From positions 1,380,619 to 1,444,618 of the forward strand of contig NW_006917092.1 in assembly GCF_000516985.1 (NCBI RefSeq): 64,000 nt of DNA, in the 5' to 3' direction. This document shows, in pieces, positions 42,967 through 53,882 of the stretch. The DNA comes from Pestalotiopsis fici W106-1 (lineage: Eukaryota > Ascomycota > Sordariomycetes > Amphisphaeriales > Sporocadaceae). The first letter of the stretch is position 1. The number at the start of each line of letters is the position of its first letter. The notes under the pieces are model-generated. The model was not told the DNA's origin and ran no database searches. It was given only the letters and a program-made list of their open reading frames with translations. The position numbers and the translations under genes were made by a program.

Positions 42967-44615
42967 CTAAACCCACGTCTTTGGGCCAAGCCTGGCAACA
43001 AACAGCACCAGTACGCCGCCCAGAATGTCTAATGCAACGACTAGAGTGACACCAAGGATCAGCAATGTCCATGCGCATCTCTTCTTTCGGCAGATTGAAC
43101 TTACATAAAGTAAACGCCCACCCGACACCAATGGCATCAATGAGCGGCACGACAGCGGCCGTACACGCCGCACCGAAAATGTACTGAACAATGTACTTTG
43201 TGCAGATGACCTCGGCCTTTTCGGCGGGTGACACCTCGGCCGTGTACGTGTTGAGGGCGTTGAAGGTGCCCATGAGCCCGACGCCGACCCAAAAGCCCGC
43301 GACAATGGGCAGCGCGAGGCCGCCAAACTCCTTTTGCAGGCTCCAGCCGTACAGCAGCATGGAAATGGGGAGCACGATGAACAGGCCGCTCAGCCCGCTG
43401 TTGAGGCGGTCCTTGGGCAGGCGCACGCCCTCGCGCTTGGCAATGTAGCGCTTGACCGTACGGTCCGAGAAGCGCCCGCCCACCACGCTGCCGACAAAGA
43501 AGCCCACGCCCGGAGCAATGTAGACCAGGCCGCTAACCAGAGGTGTGCTGAGGTTGAAGCGCGGGTTGATGACGTGTCGTACAGAGGTGAGGATACCATA
43601 TTGGGTGACGGCAAGCAGTCCGCAGGTAAGATCCTGTTGCCAAAAGTTAGGATGATGGGCATACTAGAGATTCTTGTTCTTTAAAGCTTACAGCTAGTAG
43701 GATGTTGGGTCGAAGCAAAAGCTTGAACACCCTCCAGGGGTTGAATCTTTCCAACACCCTACACGCATTCCATGGTTCCTTTTTCTCGTCCTCGATCGCA
43801 TCGGTTTCCTTTCTAATTGTCGGGATCACGAGCACAGAGAGTACGAATCCGAGACCGCTCATGGCAGTCTGCAACCAGTAGATTGCTCTCCAATTACTAA
43901 AGGTCACAATGATGCCGCCGATGCATGGTCCTGGAACAACTAATTAGTCGAGGCCTGAGAAGGAAGAGCGTTTTGCAAGCATTAGATCCTCACCTATCGC
44001 GGGACCTGCGACACTACCAACCATGAAAAATCCAGTGGCTCTGCCTCGAACGATCTATTTCCAACGGCATGATTAGTCGTTTGATGGAAGAAGCGAGGAA
44101 GCACAAAGGATGGCGTCAGACTACTATTGGGAAATACGTACTGGCTCGAAAATATCCGCAATAACCGTTTGGCCAGCGACCATAAAGTATGTGCCCGTGA
44201 ACCCGCTCACCATCCTCATCGCTGTGAAAACAGCCATGTTGGGGGCAACGGCGGTACCGATGGATGGCACAAAGAGGAAGAAGATGGCGATATTGTACGC
44301 CAACCTCCGGCCGATTATGTCACTCAGCGGGGACCATATCAGCGACGACAGACCCATGGCAATGAGGACACCAGAGTTGGTAACGTTTAAGATTTCCGAG
44401 GTCGTATATAGATCAGCCGCGATCTCGGGCGTGGCAACGAGCAAGGAAGTACTCGAGAACGTGACGCACAGCGTCATCCAGCTCACGACAAAGAGAATCA
44501 AGTATTTGCGCCAAGAAGGCAGGTCCTTGCCTGTCCGGCTTGGCGGCCGGGACAGCGAGGATGATCTTGACGGGACATCGTCCTGTGATTCCGTATCGGC
44601 GCCGGCGGCTGTCAT
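42967..44615 (-). CDS. MFS drug:H+ antiporter-type transporter (DHA1-like)
   Basis: Five exons (introns 44055-44141, 43931-43993, 43634-43691 and 43041-43104) give 458 residues; every join is in frame. A hydrophilic Ser/Asp-rich N-terminus (about 35 residues) is followed by about 12 predicted membrane spans. The first cytoplasmic loop has SPLSDIIGRRLAYN, the MFS motif A (G-x-x-x-D-x-x-G-R-R variant), and span 5 contains VRGRATGFFMVGSVAGPAIGP, a motif C-like GxxxGPxxGG stretch characteristic of 12- and 14-span drug antiporters. It probably exports a small toxic compound or xenobiotic across the plasma membrane; the substrate is unknown. Divergent from a Zn2Cys6 regulator gene across a 0.9 kb promoter that contains a dyad site, so co-regulation is plausible. 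Confidence 0.92.
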
Positions 44616-44697
44616 GGTGATAAAGTTACGGACTAATATCGAAGCACCAGCACTAGATAGGAGAGGGTGTCAAAGCCTTCTTAGAGCCGGAAGTTCA

Positions 44698-44703
44698 TAT
44701 ATA
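44698..44703 (-). promoter_or_regulatory. TATA-like element of the MFS gene
   Basis: TATATA on the minus strand (CTTATATATG), about 85 bp upstream of the MFS start codon at 44615. Confidence 0.4.
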
Positions 44704-44794
44704 AGATAAAACTAATAGGCACGATCCGATTGACGGAGGCGCGTCGACTAGGTACGGCACGCCATTCCCCCCTCCCCCTTGGGTGTCTTATACT

Positions 44795-44809
44795 ATCCGC
44801 CGCCCGGAT
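44795..44809. promoter_or_regulatory. Palindromic ATCCG-N5-CGGAT site in the divergent MFS/regulator promoter
   Basis: ATCCG-CCGCC-CGGAT is a perfect 5-bp dyad with a 5-nt spacer. Zn2Cys6 dimers bind paired CGG or CCG triplets, and an everted CCG-N5-CGG arrangement is compatible. It lies 180 bp upstream of the MFS ATG and 706 bp upstream of the Zn2Cys6 ATG. Confidence 0.4.
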
Positions 44810-45514
44810 GCCTAGGAGGGTGTCCGAGTCCTGGTGTGGGTCGTCCGAAAGATTGTTCACGGTGGCCATTCCGCTTGAAGAAGGTTTTGGCAGCAATGGG
44901 CATCATCTTTGCAGCCTGAGTGGAGCCGTCTCTGCTATCTTTTTCGGCGTCTTTGCCAGAGCGCCGAAAGCATTGATCAGAATCCACATTCCGTGTCATT
45001 CAATATTCACCTCTAAAAAAATTAAAATTCATGCTATACAGTAATAGCAAGTATTCAGACATGGTTTATACGAGACTGACATTGTTTCGCCTTCTTCTTT
45101 CTCTTTCCCTTCGGACAAGTTCTGACGATAACTCTGTTTCCCACCATCAGCTAGCAAAGAGATTGGGACATGAGACCCTGGACAGCTCTCCAAGATTGGT
45201 ACACATATCGACCAACCCAGGACTTTTCATATCACATAAATCTTGGCAGCAGTATTACACGGGAATAAGGAGGACATGGAGGACATGGAGGAGATGGTCC
45301 TTGTTGCACCAGCCAGCGGTGAGCAAGAAGCTTCGACTATCCTCGCCTATAGCTTCTCGGCGCAAGGTGCATAGACACCGAGCTAGAGTTCGGAGCGGTT
45401 CCGATGCCGGCGCGACGGGAATAAAACTGATATAGGCTTATGACGATGGCATTCCCCTATGCGCCAGAACCTCGTCTCGGCCAATTATTCACAACGCCGA
45501 GCAAATAACAAACA

Positions 45515-47752
45515 ATGTTGCAGAAAGCTGCTTTGCGTTCTGCAAATCTACAGCAGGGTGAGTTGAAGAGTAAGCCGACAGCGTAAGCAAATATTCTCCA
45601 ACAAGTCGATTTCAATTTTGAAAACAGTAGTGACCTTTTCTTCCCAGATGTGCGAAATGCCATGCACGCAAGGTCAAGTGCTCAGGTGGTCAGCCATGTT
45701 CGAATTGCATGCAGTCCGGGTGTGAGAATGAGTGCACATATCCCAAGCGAGATCGCCAACTTCGAGTCAGCCAAAAGTACGTATTCAATGGATGTCATGG
45801 CCGCGACAATTCTTTCTGTTCATTCCAAGCGATAACTATTAACATGACAGCAGCTATCTCGAAGAACTGCTCGCCGAGAACGAAAGACTCCGCCGCCTCG
45901 ACCGGAACGCCCAGCCGTCGAAAAGCGGATCAACTTCCCCAAGCGCCGCCCGCGCCACCCCGGCGAACGCGGACGACAATGATGGGCCGACCAGGAACCC
46001 TCTTTTTGGAGACCGCCCGTGGTTCCATGATACGCCCGGAGCGCCGATTTTGATCGGTGAAGCTGCGGATGCTGCTTTTGCCACTCGCTTCAGCCAAGCC
46101 TTGTCGGACAATTCGTTCCCGCACATCCAGAGAATCTCTTTTCCTACCGATAATGCCTTGCTTGGCCTGGGCGTCTCTGCGTGTCCGCCGCCCTCCCGTG
46201 GTAAAGCACGGTTCCTGATGAAGGCCGCCCTCCGCATCGTCTCTCGGCATTATCATGTAGTACTGAAGAGTGTCGTCCTAGGGCACCTTGAAAAGTTTCT
46301 CCACCATCCTTCGAGTTTGGATCTGCTCTTGAGTTCAAAGATTTGGGCTCTGCTGGCATTGGGTGAAGTATACACGGCTCGGTCGGGCACTCTGGACAAC
46401 TTTCCCGGGCTGCAGTACTTTGCGCAGGCTAGTAGAGCCCTCCAGGTCGTCCAGGAGCGGCCAAGCCTCGATTCGATAGAGGTTTTACTTCTGCTGGTAA
46501 GTCATACCCCACAAGACACGCTCATGCTCATGCTGACCTCCCCAAGTCTCTCTATAATCTAGTTTGCAATCGGCGCCATTCAGCATACTGCCTCGCAGGC
46601 TCAGCCGTTCGCCAGGGCGTCATAATGGGTATATACCTAAACGTCCCCGAATCACAGCTAGCCGATCGAGTTATGCGGGAACACAGAAACCGAGTATGGT
46701 GGACAGCATACGAGTTTGACAGGCTTCTTGCCGTACGACTCAGCCAGCCGTTCTCCATCCAAGATGACGAAATCCAGGTCGACCTTCCAGCTGACTTTGA
46801 CCTACCCAACACGGCTCAAGGTGATTTTGCACCTGCAGGCGACCTCGTGAATAGAATCAAACTGATGAAGTTGACCTCGCAAATCACTAAACTCTTGTAC
46901 GGCAGGAAGGCCGAGAACGAGTCTTTTTTGCATCGTGTTCAGCAAGCCTTGAAAGACCTCCAGGACTGGTTCCAAAGCGTGAAAGGTACTTTGAACGACG
47001 ACGAGCAGCACTTATCGAGGGCAGCAGCCGGGCCTAAACGCTCATTACTTTTGTCCTTTAACCAGGTAAGTTCACTCCGACAATGAAGTGAATGTCGACC
47101 ACGCACTGAATTCAAACAGTGTATGATTGTGGCCACTCGACCAATCGCCCTTTACATGCTTCGCGCGCAGCAAAACCGATGGTCATCAGACGTGGCGCAG
47201 CCAAGCCCAGAAATACCCGACAACGTCCAGGCTCTGACAGAAGCATGCACGCAGTGTGCGCGGCATTCGTACTCTTTGCTCGCCGAGTCGTGGGTGGACG
47301 GGTCATTCCTCACCATGGACTACTTTGACACATTATACCTCTTCTCGGCAGCAACCATCTTGGCCGTATCGAGCATGCTCAATACACCAGGATCATCCAA
47401 GGACCGCGATGACTTTGAGTTTTCTCTACAACTGCTACTGAAGCTCAAGAGCAACGGCAATTGTGCGGCCGTGGAGTTTTCCCAGCACCTCGAGTCAATG
47501 AAGACCTGGATGGCGAGACAGATGCCCGCACAAAGCGACGTTGGCAGCGGCCTAGATATCGCTGTCACGGGTCTCGGTGATGCTGGCATGGGCTTCTCGT
47601 CTGGGAGCACGCCGTATAACATGACGGCCGGCATGGCGCTGGCGGAACCGTCAATGCAAGCTTTCCTTGCGCAGAGCGATCCTAATTTTCAGCAAATCGA
47701 CCTGTCGATCCTGCAGCACGAACCAGAAGGTTTCTACTGGCCCGAGGGGTAA
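45515..47752 (+). CDS. Zn2Cys6 transcription factor, putative regulator of the adjacent MFS gene
   Basis: Five exons (45515-45582, 45648-45776, 45851-46496, 46547-47065 and 47120-47752) give 664 residues; all joins close in frame. The acceptor of exon 3 may lie 3 nt later (45854). The zinc cluster starts at Cys24 in ACAKCHARKVKC and ends in a CTYPKRDRQL segment, matching the usual linker. A coiled-coil follows (SYLEELLAENERLRRL). The middle-homology region includes REHRNRVWWTAYEFDRLLAV, the classic Fungal_trans motif, after VIMGIYLNVPES. The C-terminus is Pro/Gly/Met-rich and probably an activation region. Divergent from the MFS transporter, an arrangement commonly seen for pathway-specific regulators. 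Nuclear protein; the inducer is unknown. Confidence 0.9.
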
Positions 47753-49219
47753 AGTCGATGCACTGATGAGAACGGCTCGTGATCTAAACGCGGTCATGGC
47801 ACCATCATCTCGTTTCTACCAGCCGAGACGTGATGCAACTACCATAGCTGCGGGACGATCATTCGAAATCCTGGACAATGAACAGCTCTTTTGCTCGCGC
47901 TTTCAAGTCTGATGCATTGCGGTTCATTGCATAAGCCGGCTCAACGGCTTGTGGCGATACTCTAAGGCTAGCAAGGCTTGGCGTTTTTTTTATTATTATC
48001 ATCGGATTTAAGGCAAGCCACATTAAACTGCTTTAATCAGCTACATTGGGTAGGCAGAGGCATTACCGTATTTGTTCGACAAGAACAAATCTGACGAATT
48101 ATGGAAAAATCAAATTTCGCCATGATGAAAATGGAATTATGAAACTGCCCGACTTGGACCGGGTTCCTGCGCTGATGCATAAGCAAAAAGAATAGGCGAA
48201 GGGTTTTTTTTTCTCCCTTTTGTTAAGAAAAAAAAATTTCCTTTTTGGGTGGCGGCTATGCGAGTCATTGGTGCGGGATCCCCAATTTTTGCAACGCGGC
48301 CAAGACCCAAAAAACCTCCGCATCCGGTTCCCAAATCTGGACAAAGTTCAAGGGCGAAAAACTGTCATAGAAGCACCGGTGCCGTTTTACTCAGCAGAGA
48401 GTCAGAGGACTGCGGAATTGGGAGACTGGGAGAAGCCAGAAAAGTCCCTAATAAGGTGGTTCCTGGATCATGTTGATTTAGACTCCGTCTACTTATACCA
48501 ACCCGTAGCCCGTGCCACCATAGGGTGGAGCCTTTATAACGTAAATGTTACTCAACTATCAGAAAATTTGACCGCGAACCCTCTGGAGAGCCCCAATTCT
48601 TGAAGGGAAAAGATGCTGCCATGTTTTGCTGCAACCCCGTCATCGGAACAGAACCTCTCTCCAAAGGACACTTGAGCAGTTCAGAAAACGAGGGTCTGGC
48701 TTCCAGAAGGCAACGGATTACTATTGCACCAACCACGGTTGGCCCCCCGCGAGCGGGCGAGACTCGTATACTAGAGGGACAAGATGGGGGACTCCATAGT
48801 AAATATAGTGCACATACGGGAGAGCCGGACGGAGAGTCCACCCGCTTACAACTTTGCAAAAAACCAGCGTCCCCGGCGGCGTGGCCAGGGATTCTCTGGA
48901 GATCTAGATATACTAGATGGACAGACGGGCGGAGCCGAGTCGATTACGGACCTCGGCCGCTCTTTCCATAGCTCCCTGGCTTAGACAGTGCACCTGAGGA
49001 TTCCGATTGCGGCGCCTGGCAAACTGCTGAGTCTTTCCATCATAGCGTTGAGGCGATTCCCTCAAAACTCTGGCCTCATCGTCTCCAACTACTCTGCCAG
49101 CCTCAGCATTTTCTCCCTTTTATCCTCTAATACCTGACCGACGACTTCAAACTCTCCCAGCAGAGTCTTTTAACTTTTACCAGGGCGATTCAACACACGC
49201 CTAAATTTGCTTGCTCCAA
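47753..49219. other. Intergenic region, promoter of amino-acid transporter
   Basis: About 1.5 kb, with T-rich and A-rich tracts around 48200-48240. A 127-codon frame (48220-48603) lacks features. No gene supported. Confidence 0.5.
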
Positions 49220-50760
49220 ATGGCAACAAATAATCGTCACGGCGGCATCGACGAGTCGGATTCAATATCAGCCACGTCGGCCCCCGCAGAGAAGAAGACC
49301 GAGATGCCAAAGGACATGGAGGCCGCTGTGCCAAGCGAGCCGGCACCCAGCTACTCTCAGGAAGATGGCGTAGAGATCAACTACAAGACTCTCGAGTGGT
49401 GGTATGTTTTGACTTTGCCGTGAAAGACGGTATGACGTAGATTGGTAGATACTGACCAAGCTACACAGGCAAGCATCTGTCGTCATGATTGCAGAGACGG
49501 TGTCTCTGGGTATTCTCTCGCTCCCTGCCGTGGTGGCCAACCTGGGACTGGCTCCCGGTATTGTCCTCATTATCATCATGGGTGTTTTGTCGACTCTATC
49601 GGGTCTTGTCATGGGCGAATTCCGGAAACAGTACCCGTGGGTGCAGAGTTTCGGCGACGCTGGCGAGGTCATGGGCCGATCCATTGGCATGGGCAAGGTC
49701 TTCCAGGAGATCTTTGGTTGGGCGCAAACCATTTTCCAGGTTTTCGTCATGGGTAGTCACATTTTAACCTGGACCATTTGTCTCAACACCCTCACCGACA
49801 GCTCCACCTGCACCATTGTCTGGGCCGTGGTTGGACTCGCCATCTTCTTTTTGCTCAATCAGCCCCGGACGCTGGCGTTTGCCGGGTACTATTCTTTTGC
49901 GTGTAAGTGGCGACCACTATTATGACGACTGTTCCCAATCGGCGTAGCTAACAAAACATCAATCAGCTTTCCTATCCATTTTCACCGCTGTCATGATGAC
50001 AGTCATTGATGTCGCCATTGAGCGACCCATTGGAAGCGGCAGCATCGAAGTCGCCCAAACTATTGGTTTCACCTCGGCATTCCTGTCCGTCAGCAACATT
50101 GCCGTTGCCTTTTGCGGACACTCGTGCTTCTTTGGCGTCATGGCCGAGTTCAAGCAGCCAAACGACTGGCCCAAGGCCCTGTGGCTGCTGCAAATTTGCG
50201 ACACGCTGCTCTACCTCGTGGCGTCCATTGTCATCTACATTTACGTCGGCCCCAATGTGCCCTCACCCGCTCTCTCGGCCGCTGGCTCGGTCACCATCCG
50301 CAAGGCCATCTGGGGCATTGCCATCCCGACCATTGTTATTGCCGGAGTCATTTACGGTCACGTTTGCGCAAAGTACATTTTTGTGCGCGTCTTCGCCGGC
50401 ACCAAGCACCTGCACAAGCGCACCACCCTGGGTCTGGTTGGTTGGACTGGTATCACGGCCGGTGTCTGGATCATTGCCTGGGTCATTGCCGAGTCGATTC
50501 CCGTCTTTAGCAACCTCCTTGGTCTCCTGTGCGCCCTCTTTGCCAGTTGGTTCTCGTACGGTATCCCCGGTGGCCTGTGGCTGTGGATGCACTATGGAGA
50601 CTACTTTTCGAGTGGCAAGAGGACCGCCATGTTTGTGGCCAACGTCTTCCTTGTTATTGTTGGTTTCGTCCTGTGCGCGCTGGGTCTCTGGAGTGCAGGA
50701 GAGGCCATTGCCGCTGACTCGGGCACGAGCCCGTGGACTTGCGCGAGCAATGCCGCCTAA
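49220..50760 (+). CDS. AAAP-family amino acid transporter
   Basis: Exons 49220-49401, 49469-49902 and 49967-50760 (introns of 67 and 64 nt; the second has a GCTAAC branch site) give 469 residues. A hydrophilic, Ser/Glu-rich N-terminus of about 60 residues precedes about 10-11 membrane segments starting with ASVVMIAETVSLGILSLPA, the signature opening of the amino acid/auxin permease (AAAP) superfamily. The GHSCFFGVMAEFKQPNDWPKAL segment between spans 5 and 6 is typical of the Neurospora Mtr-like fungal branch. It would take up neutral or aromatic amino acids by proton symport at the plasma membrane, or move them across the vacuole; substrate is not determined. The C-terminus lacks obvious degradation motifs. 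The ATG at 49220 is the first in frame. Confidence 0.92.
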
Positions 50761-51329
50761 GGAGCGAGTCATGCCGCAATAATGATGTTTCATGGCCTGG
50801 CAGAAAAATCGGTACAAAGTGCCTTAAAATAATAATTTTACGTTTCATGGTTCAAAATTTCTTGATATGATCTCGCCCTGTGATTTCGAAGGTGCCAATG
50901 TGTTAGTATTGAACGGAAAGGAATTCGCTTCCAATCTGATACTTGACTACCTGTCAATGTTCATGATCCGACAACCTTGAAACCAGTTCGAACTTGCTTC
51001 CTGTATTGTTCGGGCGCAACGCGCATGTTTCTATTTCAGGAATCAAATCCCAGTTTGGTTGATGTGACGATCAGATCATATTTGTTAGCCACCATATTGG
51101 CTGTGCCTCTGGGAGGATCACCCAGGGCGTAGCTCAGATCATGTCCAAGGAACATGTATATTTGAAGAGTCGACGCCAAATTTTCCTTGCATAGAATGAG
51201 ATGAAAGGATACGAGAACAGAAGATAATCGAGGATCAACAACAACAAGACTGACATCTCTCGGGTGTCACTCAAGTCTATCGTGGAGTCCGATCCGCTAA
51301 AAAATGCCCAAGCATCAAGCGAACGAACA
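50761..51329. other. Intergenic region / leader of DUF3176 gene
   Basis: 569 bp including the DUF3176 5' leader, with a short upstream ORF at 51304-51333. No other feature. Confidence 0.5.
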
Positions 51330-51333
51330 ATGA
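51304..51333 (+). CDS. Upstream ORF overlapping the DUF3176 start
   Basis: A nine-codon ATG frame (MPKHQANEQ) whose TGA overlaps the main ATG at 51330-51332 as ATGA. Such stop-start overlap can reduce or couple main-ORF translation. The start context (AAAAATGC) is moderate. No homology; its relevance depends on where the transcript begins. Confidence 0.4.
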   Translation: MPKHQANEQ

Positions 51334-53234
51334 CTCCTAGACGCGACTTGGAACCCAACATGTTTGCCCTTTCGAGACAGACTTCGCGTGCAAGTGGGCG
51401 GAAGAGCTACAAGATTTGGGTCGACACGTGGTACTGGGAGATTCTCTGCCTCTTGTTTAGCATCGGGCTGCTCGTCGCCATGGCCGTGCTCCTGAGGGTC
51501 TACGACCAGCAGCCTACTCCATATTTCCAGTACGGCATAACTCTCAATACCGTCATTGCAGTCTTGACCGCCTTCTCCAAAGCGGCCTTGGCCGTGCCCA
51601 CGGCCTCGGGCATCAGCCAGCTGAAATGGCAGTGGTACCGGAATGAACGGGCCCTCGGTGGGCGATGCGTTCGCGATATACAGATCTTTGATGATGCCAG
51701 CAGAGGGCCATGGGGTGCCTTGGTGCTGCTCTGCAAGCTCCATGTCCGGACGACGGCGTCCCTCGGTGCGCTCGTCGTTGTCCTCGCTCTCGTCCTGGAC
51801 CCCTTCGCGCAGCAATTGATCACGTACTCGACGCGATTATACCAAGATCTCGACGCCCCAGAACCCAGCATAGACCTTGCTAGATTCATCATTGCAGGCA
51901 CCAATTTGGATAGTGTCATCTACTCATCCATCTGGAGCGAGGTCGATGCACCGTCTATATACAAGGCGTCGGAATGCGAGAGCGACTTGTGTCTATGGGA
52001 CAATTTTGACACACTGGGGTTCCGTCCACTTTGCAAAGACCGCACGGAAGAGGTGGTCCTCGAGGGCTGCGACCTGCGCTGTGGTAACAGCCAGGAATTC
52101 CATACAAGCAATTGCAGTATTTACTTTCCGGGAGACGATAGTAACGTCAAATGGAACTTTAGCGTCGTCCAAGATGCACCAGACTGGGTCGGCAGCATAT
52201 CTGGCGATGATACCGAGAATAGGACTATTCTGGAATACCCGCGACATGCGATTTGGACACTCTGGTCTGGACAAGCCGAGGGCGAGGCCTCCGACTGGGG
52301 CACTCTCTTCAATGTATCCCCAGATCGAAATCTCAGTGGGCGGAACGAGATTATGATCATGGCGTACGCCGAGATCGACTTTGATCCCGCCAAGAGACCC
52401 GATGGGCTCTCAATCAAGCGAGCTCAGGTGTGCGCGCTGACGCCGAGCGTCGAGACTCTCTCGGTGGAATCACACCGGGGTCGCCTCGATGTTCATGTCC
52501 CAAAGTACACGCTTGGTGCATTCCACGAAGGAGGCGAGCCTGGTGACGACCTAGTATACTGGAGCCCAGATGGCTCGCAAGACAATATATTGACTTACAC
52601 GGACATTCGCGAGGCTGCATTTTTCTTGGACTCGGATACGCTCACCTTGCTGTGCACGCGCGTACGAGATGCGCTGGTGGGCAACTATTCGGTGCCACAG
52701 CTCGTTGACGTGAACAGAGTGTGTGCAGCAGCCAGACCCCCGGCCGATGACGGCCGCAACCTGGCCATTGAGGTGGACTTTGCAAAGTCGTCATCAAACC
52801 AGAACCTCGACAAGATTGCCGACAAGGTGGGAGGCTTGGAGTGGGCAATGCAGCGCGTGTCCGAGTTCCTGACTCACTACTCCCGCACCCAGCCAGACGA
52901 AGCGGTCCCGGTCTCGGGCCGGGCCTATTCGTCGCGAAATTCCGTCGAGGTCTGGTGGCCCTGGCTGACGCTGCCCGTGGCGGTCGCCGCGGCCGGGACC
53001 GTGTTCCTGGCGCTGGTCATTTATTCCTCTCGCGGCGCAGACGAGATGCTGTGGAAGAGCTCCACTCTGCCTCTTCTCTACCACGGGATCGACCATCGCG
53101 ATTTGATGGCCAATGTCAAGAGCTCTAATGTCCGCGCTGACCTGACGAGTAGTATGGACGAGCTGAGCAAGCGGGCCAAGATGCGACTACGGCGGAGTTC
53201 GATCGACGGTGAATTACGATTCCATCATTCCTAG
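51330..53234 (+). CDS. DUF3176-family membrane protein
   Basis: Single exon, 634 residues from the first in-frame ATG (51330); the frame is open upstream without an ATG. After a cytoplasmic N-terminus comes a membrane segment (about residues 35-56), a second near 70-92 and a third after a loop with FDDASRGPWGALVLL, the conserved core of DUF3176. A large, Cys- and Asn-rich outer domain of about 350 residues follows, with several N-glycosylation sequons (N-x-S/T) and paired cysteines. The last membrane segment, about residues 545-567, precedes a basic cytoplasmic tail. Function is unknown; family members are Pezizomycotina-specific and often expanded. Topology suggests a plasma-membrane or secretory-pathway protein with an extracellular domain. 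A short uORF overlaps its start. Confidence 0.9.
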   Translation: MTPRRDLEPNMFALSRQTSRASGRKSYKIWVDTWYWEILCLLFSIGLLVAMAVLLRVYDQQPTPYFQYGITLNTVIAVLTAFSKAALAVPTASGISQLKWQWYRNERALGGRCVRDIQIFDDASRGPWGALVLLCKLHVRTTASLGALVVVLALVLDPFAQQLITYSTRLYQDLDAPEPSIDLARFIIAGTNLDSVIYSSIWSEVDAPSIYKASECESDLCLWDNFDTLGFRPLCKDRTEEVVLEGCDLRCGNSQEFHTSNCSIYFPGDDSNVKWNFSVVQDAPDWVGSISGDDTENRTILEYPRHAIWTLWSGQAEGEASDWGTLFNVSPDRNLSGRNEIMIMAYAEIDFDPAKRPDGLSIKRAQVCALTPSVETLSVESHRGRLDVHVPKYTLGAFHEGGEPGDDLVYWSPDGSQDNILTYTDIREAAFFLDSDTLTLLCTRVRDALVGNYSVPQLVDVNRVCAAARPPADDGRNLAIEVDFAKSSSNQNLDKIADKVGGLEWAMQRVSEFLTHYSRTQPDEAVPVSGRAYSSRNSVEVWWPWLTLPVAVAAAGTVFLALVIYSSRGADEMLWKSSTLPLLYHGIDHRDLMANVKSSNVRADLTSSMDELSKRAKMRLRRSSIDGELRFHHS

Positions 53235-53882
53235 ATCTGTGCCTTTTCTTTCGCTTGTGGCTATTCAAGGGTGGCGTTTCTTTGCCCGTTTGAGTTTTGT
53301 CCATGTATTTATCTGGACACCCCAAATGATTTCCTACCAGCCACTAATTGGAAGCAACGTGCACTTTTCACTTTCATCAGCCTATTATTATCGTCAGCGC
53401 CCTGTCCCCAATAGACTTACACATTCTAAACTTGGCTGTTCCACCATGATGAACATTTGCGATATGCGTTTGCACGATATTGCTCTTGCCGACATGGTGA
53501 CTAGGGACTAATCACGTCATTGGAGGGGAGGACAGCTGCCACAGCTTGGAGCGGCAATGCACCTTTCACGTCACACATGGCTAATCCAAGTCAGTGCAAG
53601 CTTTGCGTCGCATGTCTTGGAACAGGACACGGAAGACTCTCGCGAGAGAATTTCTCTTCTCGGCAGAGACAGATTTGAGGACGGCGACATACAAACTTTG
53701 GTAGCGTTGAGATCATCTTGCATTTCTGACTCGCAGGGTTGGACCTCGCCAAGCGCCTGTCAGATTGGCAGAGGCGAATACCTCACGCATGTCAGATTGC
53801 CAGCGATTTCAACAGTTTGAGGCACTCATAAAGAATGCACATCAATCCAAAGGGCCGTGAGCTTCTCTAAACAATCATAACC
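53235..53882. other. Intergenic region, promoter of FAD monooxygenase
   Basis: 648 bp with no supportable gene. A near-palindrome GAGAGAATTTCTCTTC near 53645 has no known meaning. Confidence 0.5.

Larger units (their letters stand above)
44616..45514. other. Divergent promoter of the MFS and Zn2Cys6 genes
   Basis: About 0.9 kb containing the palindromic site and the TATA element annotated separately. A 134-codon frame (45031-45435) has no recognisable feature. Confidence 0.5.

Noticed and set aside
51264..51329. Upstream extension of the DUF3176 ORF
   Set aside because: It opens with GTG; the first ATG in frame is at 51330.
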